DNA of 64,000 nucleotides, taken from Massilia violaceinigra. GTDB lineage: Bacteria; Pseudomonadota; Gammaproteobacteria; Burkholderiales; Burkholderiaceae_D. This document shows, piece after piece, positions 1-6,476 of the stretch. The stretch is taken from positions 558,001 to 622,000 of the forward strand of contig NZ_CP024608.1 in the NCBI RefSeq assembly GCF_002752675.1, given 5' to 3'. A program made the position numbers and the translations under genes. The stretch's first letter is position 1. Every line of letters starts with the position of its first letter. The notes beneath the pieces were generated by a model. It did not search any database. It was not told the DNA's origin and saw only the letters and a program-made list of their open reading frames with translations.

Positions 1-27
1 CCGAAAGAGCGCGTCACGATCTGGTAA
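1..27 (+). CDS. C-terminal tail of an upstream gene (partial)
   Basis: The first 27 bases read as eight sense codons (PKERVTIW) followed by TAA. A rho-independent terminator lies 22 bases downstream, which is what the end of a plus-strand gene would look like. Eight residues are far too few to name the product, and the reading frame is inferred only from the stop-plus-terminator arrangement. Confidence 0.35.
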   Translation, partial: PKERVTIW

Positions 28-48
28 TCGGGTGAATTGACACGACAA

Positions 49-72
49 GGGCCACGTAAGTGGCCCTTTTTT
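49..72 (+). terminator. Rho-independent terminator
   Basis: GGGCCAC, a four-base loop GTAA and GTGGCCC form a perfect 7-bp stem followed directly by six T residues. It sits just after the putative stop at 25-27 and points rightward. Confidence 0.85.
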
Positions 73-240
73 GTGCCTGCGGTATTGGGAACGGGGATTT
101 GCCGGGCGCCATGCTCGCGGCAGTTATATGTGTGGGAGCGCTCACTGGCGCCGCTCCTGCCCCTGGCGCTAACGCATGTGTTCCTGTCAAGTTCGCAACA
201 ACCGCCTGCGCCAGCCTCCCTCGGCTATTTCTCCAGACGA

Positions 241-268
241 AAAAAAACCGCCCTGAAAAGTGCGGTTT
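241..268 (-). terminator. Rho-independent terminator of the cytochrome gene
   Basis: Read on the minus strand, AAACCGC and GCGGTTT pair across a short A/C-rich loop and are followed by a run of T residues. It begins about 20 bases after the stop codon of the diheme cytochrome gene, as expected for its terminator. Confidence 0.7.
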
Positions 269-286
269 AGCGGGCGTTCTGAACGC

Positions 287-1174
287 TTACTTGGATGCGG
301 TAACCATGAAATCAACCGCTGCCTTGACTTCGTCATCCGATGCCGAGGAACCGCCTTTCGGAGGCATCATGCCAGCCTTGCCGGTATAACCCTTGATCGC
401 GTGCTCGTACAGCATTGGTGCGCCTTGCGCGATGCGTGCGGTCCATGCTGCCTTGTCGCCGACTTTCGGCGCACCGGCGATACCTGCGCCGTGGCAAGCG
501 ATGCATGCGGAGTTGTAGACGGTCTTGCCTGTGTCAGCGGCCAGCTTTGGCGCTTCGGCCGGCGCTGCTGCTGCAGCCGGGGCCGCTGCGGGAGCTGCCA
601 CCGGTGCTGCTGCTTCGGCTGGCGCTGCTGCTTCCGCCGCTGCCGGAGCTGGCGCTGCTGCGGGAGCAGGAGCGGCTGGTTCCTTGAACTTGGCGCCGGA
701 CTGGTTTGCCATGTGCACGACTGCGCGCGCTACTTCGACATCGTCCAAGTCAGGATTGCCGCCGCGGGCAGGCATGCCGCGGATACCGACGATGGCGTGC
801 TTGACCAGCGTATCGTAGCCCTGAGCAATACGGGTAGCCCAGCCGCCGGCATCGCCGACCTTCGGTGCGCCACCGATGCCCGCGCCGTGGCAGGCCACGC
901 AGTTGGCGGTGTACACGGCGTCGCCGGCGAGGAAAATCTTCGGCGCGTTGGCATCCTTGAGGGTGTAGCCATCATCGGCCACCGGACGCAGACGCGCGGC
1001 GATCGCTTCGGCCTTCTGGCTGTCGGTGCCGGCGCCGGTGGTTTTCGTCGTCGTTACGAACGTTACCAGCAGAATGATGCCGATGACAGTGACGAGGAAG
1101 AAGCCGACCACCGCAGCGACGAGCTGCTTGGGTGTCCGGATCGCGGATTCGTGTTCGTTGTGTGCGTCGCTCAT
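287..1174 (-). CDS. Membrane-anchored diheme c-type cytochrome (cytochrome c5-like)
   Basis: The protein has 295 residues. A short polar N-terminus is followed by one membrane helix (about residues 17-40), so the rest should sit on the periplasmic side. Two class-I cytochrome c domains follow, each with a CxxCH heme site: CVACH at 92-96 and CIACH at 224-228. Each is followed by the same GAGI(G/A)GAPKVGD stretch, which suggests internal domain duplication. Candidate axial methionines lie in GMP (near 134) and GMMPP near the C-terminus. An Ala/Pro-rich linker (about 166-209) joins the domains. The likely role is electron transfer to a terminal oxidase; the partner is not visible here. The start was chosen at ATG 1174 because AAGGA lies just upstream, although the frame is open about 63 codons further. 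Confidence 0.9.
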   Translation of the reverse strand: MSDAHNEHESAIRTPKQLVAAVVGFFLVTVIGIILLVTFVTTTKTTGAGTDSQKAEAIAARLRPVADDGYTLKDANAPKIFLAGDAVYTANCVACHGAGIGGAPKVGDAGGWATRIAQGYDTLVKHAIVGIRGMPARGGNPDLDDVEVARAVVHMANQSGAKFKEPAAPAPAAAPAPAAAEAAAPAEAAAPVAAPAAAPAAAAAPAEAPKLAADTGKTVYNSACIACHGAGIAGAPKVGDKAAWTARIAQGAPMLYEHAIKGYTGKAGMMPPKGGSSASDDEVKAAVDFMVTASK

Positions 1175-1371
1175 GATGTCCTTAGTACAATTTTCAAAAA
1201 GCTGCCGGCCGGTCGTGTTCGCATGGAGGAACTTGCAAATACTCGCCAAACCCGCGATTATAGACTCAAAGCACCTCTTATGGAACGCAAATTCCCTGTA
1301 ACGCGACACTTTCCATGGACGCGGGTACAGAAAAAACGGTATCCTTCGCGTTACGTTCGACATTCCTCAGC

Positions 1372-1447
1372 GCGGCTGTAGCTCAGTGGATAGAGTATTG
1401 GCCTCCGAAGCCAAGGGTCGTGGGTTCGATCCCCGCCAGCCGCACCA
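1372..1447 (+). tRNA. tRNA-Arg (anticodon CCG)
   Basis: A complete cloverleaf of 76 bases with encoded CCA. The acceptor stem GCGGCTG/CAGCCGC is perfect. The anticodon stem TTGGC/GCCAA encloses the loop CTCCGAA, giving anticodon CCG. The discriminator is A. This is a standard isolated tRNA gene, unlike those of the array further on. Confidence 0.95.
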
Positions 1448-1599
1448 GATTTCTTCAAGAATTTCAATAACTTAGCTTTTGCGGTAGCAAGCGATATCGC
1501 GCTTTTTTGCTTCCTCAAAACGACGATGCTGGCGGCTCATGGCATCTCAAACTGGTTTCCTTCGCCTTCAACTGTCGACATGCTTGCCGAGGTCATTCC

Positions 1600-2160
1600 T
1601 TATCTGGAAAAAAGTACTGTCCCGCGCGTGAGGGGCGATACCGTTACCGGGGCGCTTGCAACTTGGCGGCGGACTGCCTGATAAAGGCGAGCATGTCCGC
1701 ATCGATCCAGCTGCCGGCCAGCAGCGCCGGCTCGCTGTCGAGCGCCAGACGCATTTTGGCCAACGTTGCGGGGTTGTCGCCGCGCCCTGCCTGAACAAGG
1801 CGAACCATTCGCGCGTCAGCGCCTGCACCGCTGGGTCGCCGGGTGCGGCGCCGGTTTGCATCTGCTGGTGCACCGCGGCGATCAGGGTGATCCACTGCTT
1901 GCCGTGCTTGCCCCCGTGCTCGCGTATCCGGCGCAGCTCGTCTGCTGTCGTACGCGCCCATCAGTTCGAGGGTGGACAACCAGTTCGCCAGATCCGGTTC
2001 GGCACCGAGCTACTGCTGCAAAAGCTGTCCGCGCAGCGCGCTCGCCGACGGCTTGAGCAGGCAGATATGGTCGTAATGATGCAGTGCGCGCACCGTCACG
2101 CCAGCCCGGCTGGCGAGCTCGCCGACCTTCAATAGTTCCAGCTGCAATTTCTCGTTCTAC
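1600..2160 (-). pseudogene. Decayed MerR-family transcriptional regulator
   Basis: On the minus strand a typical MerR winged-helix start is readable near 2130 (KVGELASRAGVTVRALHHYD, then HICLLKPSA). The text after that helix is shortened and hits an in-frame TAG after LLQQ (about 2010). The same frame then continues as LGAEPDLANWLSTLELMGAY. A first frameshift near 1945 leads to ELRRIREHGGKHGKQWITLI and HQQMQTGAAPGDPAV. A second near 1790 leads to NPATLAKMRLALDSEPALL. The C-terminal text resembles the TipAS-like effector domain found in many MerR regulators. With one nonsense codon, at least two frameshifts and no good ribosome site, it is almost certainly inactive. The boundaries are approximate. 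Confidence 0.7.
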
Positions 2161-2283
2161 GCAAGGGCAACGGCGTGGCCACAAGTAAAGTCCAGAACCG
2201 CATGATTAACACTCCATTTTGAGTTAGGTGCTCAGGCACAGCAACCTTGTGCAATGGAAATTGTACGCGACGGCGCGCGGCGC

Positions 2284-3156
2284 TCAAGCCACGGCATCCT
2301 TGGGAAGTTTCAGCAGCAGCGCCAGCAGCGAGGCCAGTTCGGTCCGCATCTGCCTGCGGTCCACAATCATGTCGACCGCGCCGCGTTCGAGCAGGAATTC
2401 GGGACGCTGATAACCATCGGGCAAGGTCACGCCCAGCGTACTTTTGATCACCCTGGCGCCGGTGAAGGCAATCAGGGCCTTCGGTTCGGCGATCACCGTG
2501 TCGCCGAGGAAGCAGAACGAGGCTGACACGCCGCCCGAGGTCGGATCGGTCAGCACGGAAATGAAGGGCAGCTTCTTTTCCGCCAGCCGGGCCAGCATGG
2601 CAGTGGTCTTGGCCATTTGCAGCAGGGACATCAATCCTTCCTGCATGCGTGCCCCGCCGCTGGCAGTAAAGCAAATGAACGGCACCTGCTGGTCGATGGC
2701 TGCCTGCGCCCCGCGCACGAAACGCTCGCCGACCACCGACCCCATCGAACCGCCCATGAAGTCGAATTCGAAGCAGGCCACCACCACCGGCACCGACAGG
2801 ATCGCGCCGCCCATGACCACCATGGCGTCGGTTTCCCCGGTCGCCTCGGTGGCGGCGCGCAGGCGTTCGGTGTAGCGCTTGCTTTCCTTGAATTTCAGGC
2901 TGTCGACCGGCAGCACTTCCTGGCCGATCTCGTAGCGCCCGCCGGCGTCCAACAAGGCGTCGAGCCGGGCGCGGGCCCGGATGCGCAGATGGTGATCGCA
3001 CTTGGGACACACCTGCAGGCTCGCTTCCAGCGCGGCGCGGTACAGGGGCGCCTTGCACGAAGGACATTGAATCCACAATCCGGACGGAATCGACTGGCGC
3101 AGAGCGCCGCCGTCGCGCCGGATGCGTGGCGGCAGCAGCTTGTCGAGCCAGCTCAT
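2284..3156 (-). CDS. accD: Acetyl-CoA carboxylase carboxyltransferase subunit beta
   Basis: A 290-residue protein colinear with AccD. It starts [10 protein letters not shown], has the N-terminal four-cysteine zinc ribbon (C31, C34, C50, C53, in CPSC and CPKC pairs) and the crotonase-fold core with [26 protein letters not shown] and [15 protein letters not shown]. AccD pairs with AccA to transfer the carboxyl group from biotin carrier protein to acetyl-CoA in the first step of fatty-acid synthesis. The start at 3156 was chosen from the conserved N-terminus; an upstream in-frame start (3276) exists and the ribosome site is weak. It stands alone, without folC or trp genes beside it, so a second, divergent copy elsewhere in the genome cannot be excluded. 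Confidence 0.93.
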   Translation of the reverse strand: MSWLDKLLPPRIRRDGGALRQSIPSGLWIQCPSCKAPLYRAALEASLQVCPKCDHHLRIRARARLDALLDAGGRYEIGQEVLPVDSLKFKESKRYTERLRAATEATGETDAMVVMGGAILSVPVVVACFEFDFMGGSMGSVVGERFVRGAQAAIDQQVPFICFTASGGARMQEGLMSLLQMAKTTAMLARLAEKKLPFISVLTDPTSGGVSASFCFLGDTVIAEPKALIAFTGARVIKSTLGVTLPDGYQRPEFLLERGAVDMIVDRRQMRTELASLLALLLKLPKDAVA

Positions 3157-3314
3157 GTGGTGGCACTGCGTGGAGTTGGTGGGGCAGGATGAAACAATGA
3201 AAGCGGGGGCATGTGCGATCCTTTCTGATCGATAGTCATGCCCGCATGCTAAAGCCTCACCTTGCGTCAGGCTCAAGTGAAAGCGACGGCCGGCGGGCCG
3301 CCGTCATCCTTTTC

Positions 3315-3881
3315 TCATGCCAGCAGGCGCGAGTGCTTCGGCAGTTTGGCCGACAGATAATCATGCTGGTCCGCCAACACATTCCTGCCGCTCAAAATGA
3401 AGTGCTCGAAACGGCATGGCACATACGGCACGTACAGCAGCGGATGGAAGTCGTGCACCATAGTGGCGCCTTTGGCCTGGTTGCACGGCTTACACGCGGT
3501 GACGCAGTTTGTCCAGCTATCCTTGCCGCCGTGGGTGCGCGCCAGCACGTGGTCGCGCGACAGGTGCTGGCGGGCGAAGACGTTGCCGCAATAAGCGCAG
3601 GTATGGCGGTCGCGCGCGAACAGCAGGTGGTTATCGTCGCCCAGCGGCAGCGCCACGCGCAGTTTTTTGGTCATGCGCTCGCTGCCCGAAATGGAAATGA
3701 TCGGCTTGACCGTCATCGTCGAGAGCACGCCCGCATTCGACACGCCGCCGCGAAACAAGAATTCACGGTCGCCCAGTTCCCACGCTACCTTGCCGACGGC
3801 GTAGTAGTGGATCGCTTCCTGGGCGGAGATCCATCCGAATGGATTTCCTGCGATGTCGAGTGCTAAGATTTGCGGAGTCAT
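3315..3881 (-). CDS. HNH endonuclease family protein
   Basis: A 188-residue protein with a clear HNH/ββα-metal nuclease core in its middle. The pair CAYC (C95, C98), SRDH (D110-H111), N125 and CKPCN (C130, C133, N134) form the zinc-binding and catalytic pattern of the HNH_5-type families common in proteobacteria. The N-terminal 90 residues have no motif that I recognise. The nuclease is chromosomal and stands alone between accD and the tRNA array. It could be a housekeeping nuclease or the remnant of a mobile element. No restriction methylase or phage gene is adjacent. Confidence 0.8.
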   Translation of the reverse strand: MTPQILALDIAGNPFGWISAQEAIHYYAVGKVAWELGDREFLFRGGVSNAGVLSTMTVKPIISISGSERMTKKLRVALPLGDDNHLLFARDRHTCAYCGNVFARQHLSRDHVLARTHGGKDSWTNCVTACKPCNQAKGATMVHDFHPLLYVPYVPCRFEHFILSGRNVLADQHDYLSAKLPKHSRLLA

Positions 3882-3961
3882 ATTTTCACTTTTACTGATG
3901 CCTGTTTGAATGGAATAGTAGAAAAGACCGGCGCTTGGGCGCTGGCCGGAGAATGAAAATC

Positions 3962-3975
3962 TGGACAGGTATTAA
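3962..3975 (+). repeat. Left copy of a 14-bp inverted repeat flanking the tRNA array
   Basis: TGGACAGGTATTAA occurs here on the plus strand, reading toward the tRNA array. The identical 14 bases occur on the minus strand at 6275-6288, also reading toward the array. Both copies have A/T-rich sequence on the outer side. Confidence 0.5.
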
Positions 3976-4012
3976 CGTGATAATACGCCTTGCAGGCAAA
4001 GCAGCAAGCACG

Positions 4013-4032
4013 AAAAAAAGGCGCAGCGCACC
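4013..4032 (-). terminator. Probable terminator of the tRNA array transcript
   Basis: On the minus strand GGTGC and GCGCC pair (with one G-T) around GCT and are followed by seven T residues. It lies about 55 bases beyond the last tRNA of the array, in the correct direction. Confidence 0.5.
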
Positions 4033-4085
4033 GCGCATTCCGGGGCGCCGTGAGGGACGCCCGAGCGATATCGCTTGCGCTGCAT

Positions 4086-4175
4086 TGGAGTGGGGTGCCG
4101 GATTCGAACCGGCGAACAACAGCTTTGCAGCGTGCCCTTGGGCGCTGCGCCCTTAGACCGCTCGGGCAACCCCAC
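4086..4175 (-). tRNA. tRNA-Cys-like gene (GCA) with a 13-base insertion in the anticodon arm
   Basis: A 90-base element with encoded CCA. The acceptor stem GTGGGGT/ACCCCAC is perfect, the D arm is good (CCC/GGG), the T arm is perfect (GCCGG-TTCGAAT-CCGGC) and the discriminator is T, as in tRNA-Cys. The text CTGCAAA is a canonical Cys anticodon loop (GCA). Its 3' stem half GCTGT pairs with GCAGC, but the two are separated by 13 extra bases (GCCCAAGGGCACG). Removing these gives a normal 77-base tRNA-Cys. Taken without removal, GCAGCG/CGCTGC closes a 10-base loop that contains no T33. It may therefore be an inactive tRNA, a tRNA needing processing, or an unusual class-II-sized tRNA. Confidence 0.65.
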
Positions 4176-4182
4176 GTAAAAA

Positions 4183-4258
4183 TGGCATCCCAGGAAGGAG
4201 TCGAACCTTCAGCCTTCGGTTTTGGAGACCGCTGCGCTGCCAATTGCGCCACTGAGAT
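4183..4258 (-). tRNA. tRNA-Trp (anticodon CCA)
   Basis: A 76-base cloverleaf with CCA. The acceptor is ATCTCAG/CTGGGAT (one G-T pair), the D stem GCGC/GCGC, the anticodon loop CTCCAAA (anticodon CCA), the T arm GAAGG-TTCGACT-CCTTC and the discriminator G, as expected for Trp. The outer anticodon-stem pair is a G-A mismatch. Bacteria usually carry one tRNA-Trp next to secE/nusG, so this looks like a supernumerary copy. Confidence 0.85.
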
Positions 4259-4300
4259 AGTGCCTGGATGATTGCGGCAGACAGCGCGCAATCGAAGAAA

Positions 4301-4377
4301 TGGGGTGACGTACCGGATTTGAACCGGCGGCCCTTGGAATCACAATCCAATGCTCTGCCAACTGAGCTAACGTCACC
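4301..4377 (-). tRNA. tRNA-His (anticodon GTG), copy 1
   Basis: The acceptor is GTGACGT/ACGTCAC with the extra G(-1) opposite discriminator C, the hallmark of tRNA-His. The anticodon loop is ATTGTGATT with GTG. The gene differs from the second copy at 5645-5721 by two bases (one in the T loop, one beside the anticodon stem). Confidence 0.93.
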
Positions 4378-4503
4378 ATTGAAACCTTATAAAAACTATT
4401 ACTTTTTGCTGCCGCCGCAAGCGGCGATGGCGTCGTCAAGGCGGTTATGCCAGTACGAATCGCTGCCCTCGTCACGGCTGACCGCATTCCTGATCGCGGT
4501 TAG

Positions 4504-5244
4504 CTACGCCAGCAGTAGCGGATGTGCCATCATTTGGGCCGCTTCCAGTTCGAAGACCATGCAGTCTTCATCGAGGCGTTCGAGCAAAACCGCGATCACG
4601 CGTTCATCCTTGCGCGACGCCAGCCCGGCCAGGGCTTCGCCGCTGACGCTGTCGTTGCTGTCGCCATGGTTTTGCCACAGGCGCTCGCGGATCTCGGCAG
4701 TATCGGCTTCGTGCATGGAGCCGAGCGCAAAGGTGGCCCAGTCGCGCGTATCGTCGTCAGGGTCGGTCGCCAGCATCAGCAGCGCCTTGACCGAGGCATC
4801 CTCGTGATATCGTGCCAGGGCCGCTGCCACCTGAAAGCGAATATCCGCATCGGCGTGCGTGGCGAATGCGAGCAGCGCCGGCAGTGCCGATGGATGCGGA
4901 CGGTGACAGAAGCCGGAAATGGCCGCCGTTACCACGTTCGTTACCGGGTCTTTTAAACCGGTAAGCAACAAGGCCTGGGTTTCCTCCACGGCGTACTCGT
5001 CGCTTTGGGTACCCCGGACTTTTGAATAGCGCTCGCGCCTGAGCTGCGAAGCGATATACATCGCCAGCGCGCGTTTGTGCGCGTTTTTGCTGGCCGCAAA
5101 CCGCCGCGCCATCGCCAAGTTATCGGGTGAACCAAGCATCTGTAGCGCGCGGATGGCTTTCCAGCCCGTTTCGCTTTCCCACGCCTGGAGCGCGCTCGCG
5201 GCCAGGCTTTTCAATGAAGCTTGTTTTACAACGGTCTTTTTCAT
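4504..5244 (-). CDS. HEAT-repeat protein
   Basis: A 246-residue, largely helical, soluble protein with at least three HEAT-like repeats in the second half: DPVTNVVTAAISGF, ADADIRFQVAAALAR and DPDDDTRDWATFALG, each followed by a hydrophobic second helix. No signal peptide and no catalytic motif. HEAT arrays usually act as protein or nucleic-acid binding scaffolds; a DNA-glycosylase (AlkD-like) function cannot be claimed from these residues. The gene lies inside the tRNA array, in the same direction, 71 bases downstream of tRNA-Leu and 127 bases before tRNA-His copy 1, so it may be read on the same transcript. ATG 5244 was chosen because the longer frame would run into tRNA-Leu. Confidence 0.75.
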   Translation of the reverse strand: MKKTVVKQASLKSLAASALQAWESETGWKAIRALQMLGSPDNLAMARRFAASKNAHKRALAMYIASQLRRERYSKVRGTQSDEYAVEETQALLLTGLKDPVTNVVTAAISGFCHRPHPSALPALLAFATHADADIRFQVAAALARYHEDASVKALLMLATDPDDDTRDWATFALGSMHEADTAEIRERLWQNHGDSNDSVSGEALAGLASRKDERVIAVLLERLDEDCMVFELEAAQMMAHPLLLA

Positions 5245-5314
5245 GCATGCCGATCCGGTTGATTGAATGCGGCCCAGTATAGGCGCGCTCAATACCGCGG
5301 CGAACATGGGTGAT

Positions 5315-5400
5315 TGGTGCGCTCGGAGGGCGTCGAACCCCCAATGCCTTGCGGCGCCAGATCCTAAGTCTGGTGTGTCTGCCATTTTCACCACGAGCGC
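5315..5400 (-). tRNA. tRNA-Leu (anticodon TAG)
   Basis: An 86-base class II tRNA with CCA. The acceptor is GCGCTCG/CGAGCGC, the discriminator A, the anticodon loop CTTAGGA (TAG). It has a long variable arm (GGCGCCGCAAGGCAT) and the T arm GGGGG-TTCGACG-CCCTC. This member of the array looks normal. Confidence 0.93.
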
Positions 5401-5563
5401 GGTGCGGGTCCCGGTTGCCTGCCGGGGTAGTGCGCGTCAAACTTTCGGAGCGCACCACGGCTTGCGCGTGCCGGGCTGATATCCGGAACCCGCACACGGA
5501 CTTCGCCACGAACCCTATCCGGGAACTATGGGAATGCCGCATGCGGGCGACACGTGCCTTGAA

Positions 5564-5639
5564 TGGACCCACCTGCAGGGATCGAACCTGCGACCTCGAC
5601 GTTCGTAGCGTCGCGCTCTTCCATCTGAGCTAAGGTGAG
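5564..5639 (-). tRNA. tRNA-Arg (anticodon ACG), unusual discriminator
   Basis: The acceptor is CTCACCT/AGGTGGG, the D stem GCTC/GAGC, the anticodon stem CGACG/CGTCG around CTACGAA (anticodon ACG), and the T arm GCAGG-TTCGATC-CCTGC. Discriminator position 73 is T and the first pair is C-G, whereas bacterial tRNA-Arg normally has A or G at 73 and a G-C first pair. The fold is sound, so it is probably a tRNA, but its charging efficiency is uncertain. Confidence 0.88.
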
Positions 5640-5644
5640 AATAG

Positions 5645-5721
5645 TGGGGTGACGTACCGGATTCGAACCGGCGGCCCTTGGAATCACAATCCAAAGCTCT
5701 GCCAACTGAGCTAACGTCACC
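5645..5721 (-). tRNA. tRNA-His (anticodon GTG), copy 2
   Basis: Same architecture as the copy at 4301-4377: acceptor GTGACGT/ACGTCAC, G(-1) opposite C73, anticodon GTG, encoded CCA. Two substitutions separate the copies. Only five bases separate it from tRNA-Arg, so the two must be processed from one precursor. Confidence 0.93.
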
Positions 5722-5756
5722 ATTGAAAAAGAACCGCGCGGTCATACGCGGCAAAC

Positions 5757-5832
5757 TGGCAGTGGATGCAGGAGTCGAACCTGCGACAACTTGAGTCAAA
5801 GTCAAGTGCTCTACCAGCTGAGCTAATCCACA
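5757..5832 (-). tRNA. tRNA-Gln (anticodon TTG)
   Basis: A 76-base cloverleaf with the anticodon stem CTTGA/TCAAG around CTTTGAC (TTG), D stem GCTC/GAGC, T arm GCAGG-TTCGACT-CCTGC, discriminator G and CCA. The first acceptor pair is a T-T mismatch; an open 1-72 pair together with G73 is in line with Gln identity rules. Confidence 0.9.
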
Positions 5833-5840
5833 ATTGAATC

Positions 5841-5931
5841 TGGCTCCCCAAGCAGGACTCGAACCTGCATAACCCTGTCGGGCCTACAACGCATTAACAG
5901 TGCGTCCGCTTACCAGTTAGCGTATCGGGGA
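5841..5931 (-). tRNA. tRNA-Asn (anticodon GTT) with an extra-long variable arm
   Basis: The acceptor TCCCCGA/TTGGGGA, discriminator G and anticodon stem-loop ACGCA-CTGTTAA-TGCGT (GTT) all fit tRNA-Asn. The variable region, however, has about 20 bases and contains a stem GCCC-GACA-GGGT, giving a 91-base class-II-like molecule. Bacterial tRNA-Asn normally has a five-base variable loop. All helices pair well, so the gene does not look decayed. Confidence 0.85.
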
Positions 5932-5970
5932 AAAAGGAATACGCGCCGCCTGAAAGCGGCGCATGAATGA

Positions 5971-6055
5971 TGGTGGGTGACCAGGGATTCGAACCCCGTA
6001 TGTCGGAGACGGCGGATTTACAGTCCGCTGCAGTCGCCAATGCTGCTCGTCACCC
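5971..6055 (-). tRNA. tRNA-Tyr (anticodon GTA)
   Basis: The acceptor is GGGTGAC/GTCACCC, the anticodon stem GCGGA/TCCGC around CTGTAAA (GTA), the variable arm of class II size, the T arm CGGGG-TTCGAAT-CCCTG, discriminator A and CCA. A GCGCCGC/GCGGCGC hairpin (5943-5962) lies between it and tRNA-Asn and may serve in processing. Confidence 0.92.
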
Positions 6056-6067
6056 AAGGCTTGATCT

Positions 6068-6144
6068 GCCATTCCACAAAGCCTCTCGGCGTGAATCGCC
6101 CCTGGCAGGGCCATGCGCTGTCTGAAAGCGCTTTGTGGAATGGC
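6068..6144. repeat. 15-bp perfect inverted repeat overlapping a tRNA 3' end
   Basis: GCCATTCCACAAAGC at 6068-6082 is the exact reverse complement of 6130-6144. The right arm covers the CCA and discriminator of the tRNA-like gene at 6141-6214, so the precursor could sequester the tRNA 3' end in a long hairpin. The 47-base spacer shows no gene. Confidence 0.6.
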
Positions 6145-6214
6145 GCGGGATGGAAGATTCGAACTTCCGGCCTCAACCCGTCAAGGTTGCGCTCTGCGAT
6201 TGAGCTATTCCCGC
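6141..6214 (-). tRNA. tRNA-like gene with a six-base anticodon loop (Val GAC?)
   Basis: The acceptor GCGGGAA/ATCCCGC pairs except for A7-A66. The D stem is GCTC/GAGC, the T arm GGAAG-TTCGAAT-CTTCC is perfect, the discriminator is G and CCA is encoded. The anticodon stem CAACC/GGTTG is perfect but closes a loop of only six bases, TTGACG. By comparison with the usual Val loop TTGACAT the anticodon would be GAC, but G73 is not usual for Val. An alternative TGA (Ser) reading requires a distorted stem. The identity is unresolved. Confidence 0.6.
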
Positions 6215-6231
6215 GCCGTTCCACCCGCACT

Positions 6232-6257
6232 GGTATCGCACGTGAGGGTGCGATACC
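6232..6257. other. 10-bp hairpin upstream of the tRNA array
   Basis: GGTATCGCAC and GTGCGATACC pair perfectly around GTGAGG. It lies 18 bases upstream of the first tRNA of the minus-strand array, between it and the right 14-bp repeat. It could be a leader or attenuator structure; the function is not known. Confidence 0.45.
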
Positions 6258-6274
6258 GATACAGGCGGAACCGT

Positions 6275-6288
6275 TTAATACCTGTCCA
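6275..6288 (-). repeat. Right copy of the 14-bp inverted repeat flanking the tRNA array
   Basis: The reverse complement reads TGGACAGGTATTAA, identical to 3962-3975 and pointing inward. TTGGAC followed by an A/T-rich stretch could also act as a weak -35 region for the tRNA array, so a promoter is an alternative reading. Confidence 0.5.
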
Positions 6289-6392
6289 AATTGTGAAAGA
6301 ACCTGCGTCTGGTCCGGGTTGTCCGGGGACGGCCTCAAACTGAAAGGGCTTGACTGCGTGTTGCGGTACTGCGGTTAAACCTCTGGCCAAAA

Positions 6393-6432
6393 CAAAAAGG
6401 GCCCGGAGTCCTTGCGGAACATCCGAGCCCTT
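6393..6432 (-). terminator. Rho-independent terminator after the small minus-strand gene
   Basis: On the minus strand AAGGGC-T-CGGA pairs with TCCG-G-GCCCTT over a 14-base loop and is followed by TTTG. It lies 45 bases after the stop of the gene at 6477-6752. Confidence 0.65.
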
Positions 6433-6476
6433 GAGCTTGACCTGCCGGTCAGCCGGGGAGGGGTGAGCCTCCGCGG

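Noticed and set aside
260..1381. Plus-strand frame of 373 codons antisense to the cytochrome gene.
   Set aside because: Cys/Arg-rich product without a pattern; the minus strand encodes two clear heme domains.
2284..3156. Idea that this accD is an acyl-CoA carboxylase beta subunit of a different (PCC-type) enzyme.
   Set aside because: Length, the four-Cys zinc ribbon and the MSWL start are those of the AccD subunit of bacterial acetyl-CoA carboxylase.
4504..5394. Longer start for the HEAT-repeat protein at 5394.
   Set aside because: It would run through tRNA-Leu, and the added 50 residues have no HEAT character.
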